Assembly (NCBI GenBank): GCA_027082825.1
Contig: JALWTO010000048.1
Location: 1 to 39,508 of the forward strand
DNA length: 39,508 bases
From: Acidilobaceae archaeon
GTDB taxonomy: Archaea; Thermoproteota; Thermoprotei_A; Sulfolobales; Acidilobaceae
Direction: 5' to 3'
Made by a program: the position numbers and the translations under genes
Shown here: piece by piece, positions 25,227 through 32,768 of the stretch
Position numbering within the stretch: the first letter of the stretch is position 1
Layout: every line of letters starts with the position of its first letter
The notes under the pieces: generated by a model
The model's database searches: none
Told to the model about the DNA's origin: nothing
The model's input: only the letters and a program-made list of their open reading frames with translations

Positions 25227-26225
25227 TTAGCCGCTTTGTGTTTCAGCTCTCTTTCTCTCATCACCAAACATTTTATCTGCCTTGGTAGGTATCAGGTGTC
25301 TTAACTTTATCTTGACTCCATCAATCTCTATCATCACAGGCTCTTTTTCTATGGCTTCATAGTCAATATCTGATCTAACGGGTTTTATTTCAGCAGGTAG
25401 TGGTTTTCTTGGTTTCCATTCCTTTGGCGGAGAAGCCGTTCTTGCGGTCTTCTTCCTCCACATGCCTAATTTCCATCTATACAGTGTATGCCTAAGTCTT
25501 TGAATGGCCTGGGCTGGATCGACAACCTTAGGACATACCATACTACATGAGCCAGCATAATGGCATCTATGGCAACCATGGTTTGTGTCAACAATCTTGA
25601 GCCTAATCTCAGGTTTTTCGTCTCTTACATCTAAGACATATCTGGCTGCATATGCTAGTGCTTGTGGACCAAGGTATTCGGGATCCATGGCCGTCACAGG
25701 GCATGCTGCATAACATAGACCACAGCTTATACACAAACTGTATTCATATATGTCCATATATTCTTCGGGGCTCATAATGTACTGGTCGTAAGGTTCTTCT
25801 CTCTCATCTTTGTCCTCCCTTAGAAGATAAGGCTTGACGCTTCTGTGCTTATTAAAGAAGTTTGTGAAATCCGTTAATAGATCTCTCAGTACAGGGAAGT
25901 TATAGAGGGGCTCTAGAGTTATAACAGGATTGTTTTCAGTGGCGATCTCAGCAATTTGTGTCTGGCAGGCAAGTCTAGGGGTCCCGTTTATTATCATCCC
26001 ACAGGATCCACATACACCCATTCTGCAGCTGTATCTCATGACTATGCTATGATCTATTTTTGCCTTTATATCAAGAAGTGCATCTAAAACGGTCATCCCT
26101 CTATGTGACTTGATCTTATATTCTTGCCACCAAGTTTTGCCAGTTGTAGGACTGTATCTTCGAATTCTTATGGTTACCTCCTTCGGGGGAACTCTTGTTG
26201 CAGCCTTTAAATCTGACATGGCCAC
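25227..26225 (-). CDS. sdhB: Succinate dehydrogenase iron-sulfur subunit
   Basis: 332 aa. N-terminal ferredoxin domain with C67, C72, C75, C87 (2Fe-2S), then a bacterial-ferredoxin-like domain with CISCGLCYAACP (C165-C175) and CHRCHYAGSCSMVCP (C218-C231) for the two further clusters. It carries electrons from SdhA to the membrane quinone site. A 75-residue basic C-terminal extension beyond the last cluster is longer than in standard SdhB (about 240-250 aa). GTG start with GGAGGTGA 6 nt upstream; last gene of the operon A-C-D-B. Confidence 0.96.
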   Translation of the reverse strand: MAMSDLKAATRVPPKEVTIRIRRYSPTTGKTWWQEYKIKSHRGMTVLDALLDIKAKIDHSIVMRYSCRMGVCGSCGMIINGTPRLACQTQIAEIATENNPVITLEPLYNFPVLRDLLTDFTNFFNKHRSVKPYLLREDKDEREEPYDQYIMSPEEYMDIYEYSLCISCGLCYAACPVTAMDPEYLGPQALAYAARYVLDVRDEKPEIRLKIVDTNHGCHRCHYAGSCSMVCPKVVDPAQAIQRLRHTLYRWKLGMWRKKTARTASPPKEWKPRKPLPAEIKPVRSDIDYEAIEKEPVMIEIDGVKIKLRHLIPTKADKMFGDERKRAETQSG

Positions 26226-26241
26226 ATTACATCACCTCCAC

Positions 26242-26598
26242 TTACTTGGGGAGAGGGGGTAGTGCTATGATCGTATATGTTGCAATCGATGCAAATGCAA
26301 TGAAGAGTATCCAGAAGATGGCATCCCAAATTTTTTCTCTTCTACGTCCCGGTAACCATTCATAAAGCATTCCTCTTATACCATTAAGTCCATGGAAGAG
26401 TGCAACATAAGCTAGTAATAAGAGTCCAATACCCCAGGCTCCTCTAAATCTAGAATACACAGTGCTCATACTAAGGCTTTTGTCATAAGCTTGATGTGTC
26501 ACTGGAGGAAACCTCTCAATTAGATGACCAGTAAGTACAGCAATAAGTATTATCGCTGTAATGTATTGCCATATAGCTAATCTCGAGGCATTACCCAT
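26242..26598 (-). CDS. Succinate dehydrogenase membrane anchor subunit (SdhD position)
   Basis: 118 aa with three hydrophobic helices (about 11-29, 52-70, 90-110). The loop/helix HGLNGIRGMLYEWLPG is shared with the larger anchor upstream and includes a His that could bind haem b. It lies 16 nt upstream of sdhB and 6 nt after the SdhC-like gene. ATG start with GGGGGTGAAG upstream. Anchors SdhAB and forms part of the quinone/haem site, from context and motif. Confidence 0.85.
   Translation of the reverse strand: MGNASRLAIWQYITAIILIAVLTGHLIERFPPVTHQAYDKSLSMSTVYSRFRGAWGIGLLLLAYVALFHGLNGIRGMLYEWLPGRRREKIWDAIFWILFIAFASIATYTIIALPPLPK
26374..26399. repeat. 26-nt direct repeat shared by the two SDH anchor genes (copy 1)
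   Basis: Identical over 26 nt to 26779-26804, in the same frame, encoding the FHGLNGIR segment of both anchor subunits. Points to an ancestral duplication or gene conversion between sdhC and sdhD. Confidence 0.85.
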
Positions 26599-26604
26599 AA
26601 TTCT

Positions 26605-27102
26605 TCACCCCCAGACACCAAATATTATGAGACCTGAAAGCACCCAGAAAATTGCTGCAAGAATGAAGACCAAGTAAAGTAGCTTTCTCTGGCAGCTCTT
26701 TGCAGTAGGGGCCACATACGGAGGCTTAGGTCTTTCAGGCCTTCCTACACATACACCAAAGAACTCGGTGAGCAGGAGTCTTATACCATTAAGTCCATGG
26801 AAGAATACACAGCCGGCAACTATGAACTCTCCTATATGGTTTGCTGGGTTGTTGAAAGATTTCATAATGTTCTCCCAAGCATACCAGCTGTGATTGTAGG
26901 CTGGAATATCAGTAACAATTATGTGAAGGAGCAAATAGAAGAGAATAATCGCACCGGTAACTCTGTGTAGTACAAAAGCCAATCTTTCAGGATGATTCTT
27001 AACCTTTATGAGCCAAGGGTTCAGGCTTGCCTTCCAGAATCCAGGCATGTTTCTAAAAGTTCTAACAACTCCATGAGTACCTTCTTTCTCATCTTCACCC
27101 AT
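26605..27102 (-). CDS. sdhC: Succinate dehydrogenase cytochrome b-type membrane subunit (SdhC)
   Basis: 165 aa. ERLAFVLHRVTGAIIL is the SdhC signature (HRxTG), followed by helices to LLLHIIV, EFIVAGCVFFHGLNGIRLLL and a C-terminal helix LVFILAAIFWVLSGL; the His residues are candidates for haem b ligands. Start: the frame is open from TTG 27141, but TGAGGTGG at 27109-27116 gives normal spacing to ATG 27102, so ATG is used. It shares a 26-nt identical stretch with the next gene (26779-26804 and 26374-26399). Confidence 0.9.
   Translation of the reverse strand: MGEDEKEGTHGVVRTFRNMPGFWKASLNPWLIKVKNHPERLAFVLHRVTGAIILFYLLLHIIVTDIPAYNHSWYAWENIMKSFNNPANHIGEFIVAGCVFFHGLNGIRLLLTEFFGVCVGRPERPKPPYVAPTAKSCQRKLLYLVFILAAIFWVLSGLIIFGVWG
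26779..26804. repeat. 26-nt direct repeat shared by the two SDH anchor genes (copy 2)
   Basis: Second copy of the 26-nt identity described at 26374-26399, inside the sdhC-like gene. Confidence 0.85.
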
Positions 27103-27147
27103 CTTAAACCACCTCAAAGCACAAGGCGATGATGCAAACAACTCAAT

Positions 27148-28902
27148 CTAATACTTCCTCTCTATAGGTAGCCATGTGTTTATTCTGACAGGCTCATATC
27201 TTATTGAAACATCATCTTCTCCGTTTCTTGTAATGATTGTATGTTTGAGCCAGTTCTCGTCATCCCTCTTGGGGTAGTCAAATCTATAGTGGGCTCCTCT
27301 GCTCTCGGTCCTGTTCAAAGCAGCTGATACAAGGGCTAAAGCTACGTCAAGTATGTTTGCAGCCTCTAGCGCAGCGACAAGGTCAGTATTATATATAGGT
27401 TCCTTATCTTCAACATAAACTTTCTCTCTGAAGAGTTTTCTGTATTCCTTTATTTTGGAGAGTCCAGTAGCCATTCCATCTCCATCCCTAAAGACATAGA
27501 AGTATTTACCCATTATTGTTCTTACGTTGTCTCTTATTTCATAGCTTGGGATTCCAGTTTCTCTCTTAAGGAACCCCCAGACCCAGTCCTCTTCCTTCTT
27601 GGTTCTTTCAGGATCTGGTCCCTTTACATCATTCTCATTGACCTTAAGTGCATATTCTGCGGCAAGCAAACCCGTTATTCTGCCAGATACAAGACACTCA
27701 GCAGTGCTGTTGGTCCCAAGCCTGTTTGCCCCATGAAGGCTCGCACATGCAGCTTCTCCGGCAGCAAATAAGCCTTTTATCCACTTTCCTTCAATATCAA
27801 GAACTTTATAGGAAGTATCAGTTCTTATTCCACCCATTGTATAGTGTGCCACAGGTCTAACAGGCAAAGGTTCCTCAACGGGATCCACTCCCGCATACTT
27901 TATTGCAATCTCTCTCACAGCTGGTAATCTTTCGTTTATTTTATTCTCTCCCAGGTGTCTAAGATCTAACAGAACGTAATCAAGGCCGCTATCTTCATGT
28001 TTAAATCCTCTGCCCTCCATTATCTCTGTCATCATGGCTCTTGAAACTACATCTCTTGGAGCAAGTTCCATTTTCTGTGGAGCATAACGAGCCATAAATC
28101 TCTCTCCCTTGTTGTTTAAAAGGTGTCCTCCTTCTCCCCTAGCACCCTCCGTAATGAGTATTCCAGAGGGTATTATTCCAGTAGGATGGAACTGAACAAA
28201 CTCTATGTCTTTAAGTGGAATTCCAGCTCTCCAAGCAACAGCATAGGAGTCCCCAGTGACTGTATGGGCATATGTTGTGAAATGGTATAGTCTTCCGCCA
28301 CCACCCATGGCTATTATGGCTGCCTTGGCCTTGAATAAATAGAGCTTTCCCTCTCTTAGGTTTATTGCATAAACTCCTCTGAAAGTTCCATTCTCAACTA
28401 CCATATTTGTTATAAACCACTCATCGTATCTTTCCCAGCCATCATACTCAAGAAGTTTATTGTACAGGGTCTGCATCTCATAGAAACCTGTTTTATCCGC
28501 AGCAAACGTTGCCCGAGGAAAACTATGACCTCCAAATGGCCTTTGGGCTATCTTGCCGTCAGGTCTTCTACTCCAGGGCATCCCCCAGTGATCAAGGAGT
28601 AAAATTTCTGTTGGCATGAGCTTAACGAAGTTCCACACGACGTCTTGATCAGCTAGGAAATCAGATCCTTTGACAGTATCCCATGCATGGAGGGCAAAGT
28701 TATCACCTTCTTCAGGATAAAGTACAGCAGCAGTTCCTCCTTCTGCGGAAACACTGTGACTTCTCATTAAGTGGACCTTACTTATGATGCCAACATCGAC
28801 TTTCTCCCCATATTTTCTCTTTATTTCAACAGCTGCTCTTAGACCCGCTATTCCTGATCCAAGCACAAGAACGTCGTGGTAGATAGTCTCAGCTACAGCC
28901 AA
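27148..28902 (-). CDS. sdhA: Succinate dehydrogenase flavoprotein subunit
   Basis: 584 aa. FAD dinucleotide fold VLVLGSGIAGLRAAVEI near the N-terminus, RSHSVSAEGGTAAV with the His expected to carry covalent FAD, FHPTGI, TEGARGEGGHLLN (active-site Arg), HYTMGGI and LHGANRLGTNSTAEC. Oxidises succinate to fumarate. Start: an open frame runs back to 29022 over a promoter (CTTAAAAAATAA revcomp, 28961-28972) and into the neighbouring gene; AAGAGGGT at 28910-28917 gives 7-nt spacing to TTG 28902, which yields the normal N-terminus, so 28902 is used. First gene of the operon. Confidence 0.95.
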   Translation of the reverse strand: MAVAETIYHDVLVLGSGIAGLRAAVEIKRKYGEKVDVGIISKVHLMRSHSVSAEGGTAAVLYPEEGDNFALHAWDTVKGSDFLADQDVVWNFVKLMPTEILLLDHWGMPWSRRPDGKIAQRPFGGHSFPRATFAADKTGFYEMQTLYNKLLEYDGWERYDEWFITNMVVENGTFRGVYAINLREGKLYLFKAKAAIIAMGGGGRLYHFTTYAHTVTGDSYAVAWRAGIPLKDIEFVQFHPTGIIPSGILITEGARGEGGHLLNNKGERFMARYAPQKMELAPRDVVSRAMMTEIMEGRGFKHEDSGLDYVLLDLRHLGENKINERLPAVREIAIKYAGVDPVEEPLPVRPVAHYTMGGIRTDTSYKVLDIEGKWIKGLFAAGEAACASLHGANRLGTNSTAECLVSGRITGLLAAEYALKVNENDVKGPDPERTKKEEDWVWGFLKRETGIPSYEIRDNVRTIMGKYFYVFRDGDGMATGLSKIKEYRKLFREKVYVEDKEPIYNTDLVAALEAANILDVALALVSAALNRTESRGAHYRFDYPKRDDENWLKHTIITRNGEDDVSIRYEPVRINTWLPIERKY

Positions 28903-28960
28903 GGCTTGCACCCTCTTCTCAATCATTAAATCCACGAGTCTAGGGTAAATAACTCTCATC

Positions 28961-28972
28961 CTTAAAAAATAA
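28961..28972 (-). promoter_or_regulatory. TATA-like promoter of the succinate dehydrogenase operon
   Basis: Minus-strand TTATTTTTTAAG, about 60 nt before the TTG start of sdhA at 28902; predicted initiation near 28940 leaves a leader of about 38 nt with AAGAGGGT as ribosome site. This position argues against the longer sdhA frame. Confidence 0.5.
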
Positions 28973-29005
28973 GTACTCTTTTTAGTAAAAGCGAGAAAAT
29001 AATTT

Positions 29006-29818
29006 TTAAAGTTTTTTAGCAACTATTCCACTGCTAATCTTATCAAGTTTAGCTATATGAAAACCAGCTCTTTTTAATCTAGAGGCAACGCTTCCCAGAA
29101 TATTAAGTCTTCTTAGTCTTCCACTCTTACCAGTATAATGATAGAGTATTCCTCCATTTTTTAAAATCCGAAAAAGCTCTAGATAGAAATCATGGGAGTA
29201 AAGCTGACCAGAACTCTTAGATATTTTTGGAGGATCATGAATTATCCTGTCATAAAAGTTATTTGGAAGGTCATTTACTATTTTTATTGCATCTCCAAGT
29301 ATTATAATTATATTTTTGCTTTCTAGTTCTCTGCTCCAGGGATTCCTCTCAGCTATCCATAGAACGTTCTCATCAGCTTCTATACTTGTTACTTGTGCAC
29401 CTCTTCTCATACTTGCTATTGCTGTATACCCAAGACCTGTACAGATATCTAACACTTTATGTCCTGCTTTTGTTCTAGCTAACCTAACTTTTCTATTGGC
29501 ATCACTCAAGGGGTCTATGCCTTCAACTTTGTGCATATGTATTCCATTTATTTCTATAGTTGTTATGTTGTTCTTTAGCGTCCTGAGTTTATAGTATCCT
29601 TTTTCACTTCTAACTTCAACGAGATAGGTCAAGTCACCTTCAATGGCTAGTACTCTTTTCCCTTTAATGACTTTACTTATAAACTCAGGTCTCTCTTTAA
29701 GAAGTTTATATATAGCTAAGGACTTTCTTCCATTACGAAGTTTTCCCAAAAGATATTTCTCAACATCATCCTTTGTTATGATATATTCTGGAGCGTACTT
29801 GTAGTTGTATATCTCCAT
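29006..29818 (-). CDS. Class I SAM-dependent methyltransferase, archaeal conserved
   Basis: 270 aa. The N-terminal 90 residues form a small domain (YLVEVRSEKGYYKLRTL). Then comes a Rossmann methyltransferase: VLDICTGLGYTAIA (motif I), VTSIEADENVLWIAERNP (motif II), ILGDAIKIV (III) and IIHDPPKIS (IV), the last resembling the DPP/NPP motif of enzymes acting on an amino group of RNA or protein. It resembles the predicted archaeal methyltransferase group COG2521. Substrate not known. ATG start with AAAGGAC 7 nt upstream. Its stop lies just upstream of the sdhA promoter. Confidence 0.85.
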   Translation of the reverse strand: MEIYNYKYAPEYIITKDDVEKYLLGKLRNGRKSLAIYKLLKERPEFISKVIKGKRVLAIEGDLTYLVEVRSEKGYYKLRTLKNNITTIEINGIHMHKVEGIDPLSDANRKVRLARTKAGHKVLDICTGLGYTAIASMRRGAQVTSIEADENVLWIAERNPWSRELESKNIIIILGDAIKIVNDLPNNFYDRIIHDPPKISKSSGQLYSHDFYLELFRILKNGGILYHYTGKSGRLRRLNILGSVASRLKRAGFHIAKLDKISSGIVAKKL

Positions 29819-30123
29819 TGTTTTTGTCCTTTTTTCTTTACTGGTTTGTTCTATTTAAAAGTATTGCAGATCGTGTCTGTGATAGAGGGTATATCTCGCT
29901 TAAGTACCTTAGAGTTCTTTAACATTAAAAGGTCATCGAACATGAAGTCGCTGAGAAGGAAGCCTGTGCAAGGTCATCTTTACATTTTTAGGAGTTGAGA
30001 GTGTAGTTATAAAAACAAAGCCTCTTTATCTTGGTTAAAATAAATTGACCCTTTAATCCACTTAACTTAAAATATGAGAGATGAAAAAGTCTTTATTAAA
30101 GCCGCAGTTTCCACTTACGAAGG
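29819..30123. other. Intergenic region, no gene seen apart from the tRNA-Gly promoter
   Basis: AT-rich, with only short frames lacking ribosome sites. TATA-like CTTTATTAAA at 30091-30100 sits about 25-33 nt upstream of the tRNA and is its probable box A. Confidence 0.5.
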
Positions 30124-30202
30124 GCGGCCGTCGTCTAGCCTGGACTAGGACGCCGGCCCCCCAAGCCGGAGGTCCCGGGTTCGAATCCCGGCGGCCGCAC
30201 CA
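30124..30202 (+). tRNA. tRNA-Gly (anticodon CCC), CCA encoded, C33
   Basis: Cloverleaf: acceptor GCGGCCG/CGGCCGC, D stem GUCU/GGAC, anticodon stem CCGGC/GCCGG, loop CCCCCAA (anticodon CCC), variable AGGUC, T stem CCGGG/CCCGG with UUCGAAU, A73 and genomic CCA. No intron. The residue before the anticodon is C, not the nearly universal U33. Confidence 0.93.
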
Positions 30203-30272
30203 TTTTCAATTCACCTCGCTCTTGAATCACCTTGAGAAAAACCATGTTTCACAGATGGCTCATAGTAATATC

Positions 30273-30413
30273 CTAAAACGACCTTCTCTGTATTGTCTCG
30301 AAGAGGTAGGCAACACTATCAACCAACATTGCCGTGTTGTTCTCATTAACATTGGCTGACGAATAACCTTTTAGCTTGTACTCTTCAACGATTTGGCAAA
30401 ATTCTTTGGGCAT
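30273..30413 (-). CDS. Small ORF, possible gene remnant
   Basis: 46 codons from ATG 30413 to TAG 30273-30275 read a protein-like sequence (KEFCQIVEEYKLKGYSSANV ... AMLVDSVAYLFETIQRR) with amphipathic helices. In-frame codons continue upstream for about 13 residues to a TAG. No ribosome site. It lies in the otherwise gene-free stretch 30203-30539 downstream of tRNA-Gly, a common place for debris of integrated elements. No family recognised. Confidence 0.25.
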   Translation of the reverse strand: MPKEFCQIVEEYKLKGYSSANVNENNTAMLVDSVAYLFETIQRRSF

Positions 30414-30506
30414 CAAGAAGAATAAAGCATTAGTTGAGTTTCTTTCAGTACTCTATAAACACTATTTTAAGTAATATTGTGCCAAAGAGCTCCAGATATG
30501 AAATGG

Positions 30507-30518
30507 TCCTTATATTTA
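30507..30518 (+). promoter_or_regulatory. TATA-like promoter of the MBL-fold gene at 30540
   Basis: TCCTTATATTTAAT around 30507-30520 predicts initiation near 30540, coinciding with the ATG at 30540; suggests a leaderless message and argues against the longer frame from 30477. Confidence 0.45.
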
Positions 30519-30539
30519 ATTTGTCTATCCACTAGGTAC

Positions 30540-31454
30540 ATGGTGCATATGATGGAAAGGCTCAGAAAGCTTGGAGAGAGAACCTGGATTTTACCTGGAA
30601 GTCCCAACACTACTATTGTAGAAAGTGATGAGGGGTTTATTGTTATAGATCCTGGAATAGGGGGAAATAGAGACAGGATTATAGAGAATTCTATTAAGGA
30701 ACTTCAAGGTGAGATATCAGCCATAGTATTAACTCATGGGCATACAGACCATCTTGCTGTCGCTCAGGAACTTATTAAAGGTTCTAAAAAGAGAATCTTT
30801 GCTCACAGACTTTGTGTAGGTCTTATAGAGAGTCTGGAACTCAGGTTTAATGTAGTCTATGGTGGTGTTGTTGGTAAGAGATTTGCATCAATGCCTTCTG
30901 TAATCCTTAAAGTCACAGACTTCATTGAATGGAATGAAGAAATATATCCAGGTATCAGGGCTATAGATCTCCATGGGCATACTCCTGGACATACAGGCTT
31001 TGCTATAGAGGACGATGAGATTCTTGTGGCAGCTGATTCTATCCTTGGAGAAAAGGTGCTCAGAAGGTTTGGAATCCCTTTTGCCTCAGATCTTAGGTCA
31101 TGGATAAATAGCCTAGAAAAGCTCAGAGAGTATGTTGAAGATGGTTATAAAGTAGTACCAGGTCATGGGCCTATAGCTGAGAAGAAGAGAGCAATAGCCA
31201 TGATTGAAAAGAACATTTTTACTGTCAAGAAGGTGTATGATTATGTCTATGATATAATTTCCAAGAAAGGACCTATTGATCTAGAAAGACTAGCTGTGCT
31301 TGCCACAAAAGAACTGTCTGAGGCCCAACTAAGTCCTAGGCAGATATATCTCAATAGAACGGCTTTGGCCTCTGTTATTGGTTGGTTACAGGAAGAGAGG
31401 AAAATAGAGGCAATAGTAAATGATGAGAGAGTTATGTTCAAGGCTCATGATTAG
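30540..31454 (+). CDS. Metallo-beta-lactamase fold hydrolase (glyoxalase II / LACTB2-like)
   Basis: 304 aa. IVLTHGHTDHLAV is the HxHxDH motif; further ligands lie in DLHGHTPGHTGFA, AADSILG and VVPGHGPI. The C-terminal 80 residues look like a winged-helix tail (LSPRQIYLNRTALASVIGWL), as in LACTB2-type proteins, some of which cut RNA; function here is open. Start: the longest frame begins at TTG 30477, before the promoter; ATG 30540 fits leaderless initiation, with ATG 30549 and 30552 as close alternatives. Monocistronic. Confidence 0.85.
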   Translation: MVHMMERLRKLGERTWILPGSPNTTIVESDEGFIVIDPGIGGNRDRIIENSIKELQGEISAIVLTHGHTDHLAVAQELIKGSKKRIFAHRLCVGLIESLELRFNVVYGGVVGKRFASMPSVILKVTDFIEWNEEIYPGIRAIDLHGHTPGHTGFAIEDDEILVAADSILGEKVLRRFGIPFASDLRSWINSLEKLREYVEDGYKVVPGHGPIAEKKRAIAMIEKNIFTVKKVYDYVYDIISKKGPIDLERLAVLATKELSEAQLSPRQIYLNRTALASVIGWLQEERKIEAIVNDERVMFKAHD

Positions 31455-31532
31455 GCTCCTCCTAACCTTTATTAGCTTATATTTTTTGATCAGTTAAAAC
31501 TATATATTAAAACCCTAGGTTGTTAACCTCTT

Positions 31533-32759
31533 TTGGTGTCTTTTAAAGTGGAGGTTCTAGCTGTAGCAAGTAAACTTCACAGGAAGGAGTATTTGGACAT
31601 GCTTATAAAAAGGCTTGAAAATTCTTTGAAAGAGCTTGGACTCAAAATCAATAATATAATAACAGAACCAGACGACGTCAAAAAAATTGAGATACAAGAA
31701 ACTCCCATGATATTTGTAATGACTGGAGGTACAAGCAAAGTAATTAGGAAGATAGATGAGAGAGTAGATGAACATCCTTTAGTTTTGGTATCCCATCCCT
31801 ATCATAACAGTCTGCCGAGTGCATTATCTGCAAGAGCAAGATTAGAGGCCAAAGGGTCTTCAGTTATACTTCATTTTCATGTTGCTGATTTCAATAAAAA
31901 CACTCTAGAGAATATAGTTAAGATAGTTGATCTATATGAGTATGTAAGGAACTTAAGGGTTATCTTAATAGGGGACATCGAGAGAGATGAAATAAATAAA
32001 TTTGAGAAGGTTTCTGGGAAGGTCAAGGTTATTGACATAGATTCCATCAAGGATAGGTTAAATAATGTAGAGATTAGTGAAAATGATATCAACACTGTTG
32101 AAAAAGGAATTGACACATCTGGTTCAAATCTTTCATTGATTAAAGGTCCTCTGTCTCTCTATAAAGTCACAAAAGAGATGCTTAAAAGCGAAAATGCTAA
32201 TGCCCTCGCAATTGATTGCTTTCCTTTTATAATCAAGTATAAATTTACTCCATGCCTAACTCTTTCCCTTCTTCTTAGCGAAGGAATTCCAGCTGCTTGT
32301 GAGGCCGATCTAAGAAGTCTACTTCTTCTTGGCATAGCTCAAAGGCTTACAGGAAATCCAGGATGGATATTCAATCCAAGTGATTATAATGACCATAAAC
32401 TTGTAGGTGCTCATTGCACCATAGCTTTAAAGCTTGTGGATTATGCAACTCTAATCCCTCACTTTGAGACCGGAAGACCTTATGCAATCTCTGGGACCCT
32501 TAGCAATGGTATCTATACCTTGGCAGCTGTCTCGCCAGACTACAGGACCCTTGCAGTAGCAAAGGCTAAAGTTATTGTTTCAGGAACCATTAGTGGTGGT
32601 CGCTGTAGAACACAGGTAGTAATGGAACTTGATGAAAAGGATCCTATACCTTTCACGGAAAAAGCCATAAGTAATCATCATGTTCTTATAAAAGGTGATG
32701 TTATAAATTATTTAAAAAACGTTGCAAAAATGTTAAGAATGAAATTCTTTCGATACTAA
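31533..32759 (+). CDS. L-fucose/L-arabinose isomerase-like fold protein
   Basis: 408 aa. The N-terminal half is an alpha/beta domain with VMTGGTSKVI and LVSHPYHNSLPSALSARARL. The C-terminal half has IDCFPFIIKY ... IPAACEADLRS ... VGAHCTIALKL, corresponding to the Glu/Asp/His metal-site pattern of fucose and arabinose isomerases. It probably acts on, or descends from an enzyme of, aldose-ketose isomerisation, but no sugar pathway genes are nearby. TTG start near TATA-like AACTATATATTAAAA (31498-31512), so leaderless; GTG at 31548 with GGTG upstream is an alternative. Confidence 0.7.
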   Translation: MVSFKVEVLAVASKLHRKEYLDMLIKRLENSLKELGLKINNIITEPDDVKKIEIQETPMIFVMTGGTSKVIRKIDERVDEHPLVLVSHPYHNSLPSALSARARLEAKGSSVILHFHVADFNKNTLENIVKIVDLYEYVRNLRVILIGDIERDEINKFEKVSGKVKVIDIDSIKDRLNNVEISENDINTVEKGIDTSGSNLSLIKGPLSLYKVTKEMLKSENANALAIDCFPFIIKYKFTPCLTLSLLLSEGIPAACEADLRSLLLLGIAQRLTGNPGWIFNPSDYNDHKLVGAHCTIALKLVDYATLIPHFETGRPYAISGTLSNGIYTLAAVSPDYRTLAVAKAKVIVSGTISGGRCRTQVVMELDEKDPIPFTEKAISNHHVLIKGDVINYLKNVAKMLRMKFFRY

Positions 32760-32768
32760 CCTATTATT

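Noticed and set aside
28903-29022. N-terminal extension of sdhA by 40 codons
   Set aside because: It covers a TATA box and part of the neighbouring gene, has no ribosome site at its TTG, and lies outside the family's normal N-terminus.
30081-30359. 92-codon plus-strand frame across tRNA-Gly
   Set aside because: Reads through the tRNA gene; GGPGFESRRPHH is the typical artefact translation of a tRNA 3' half.
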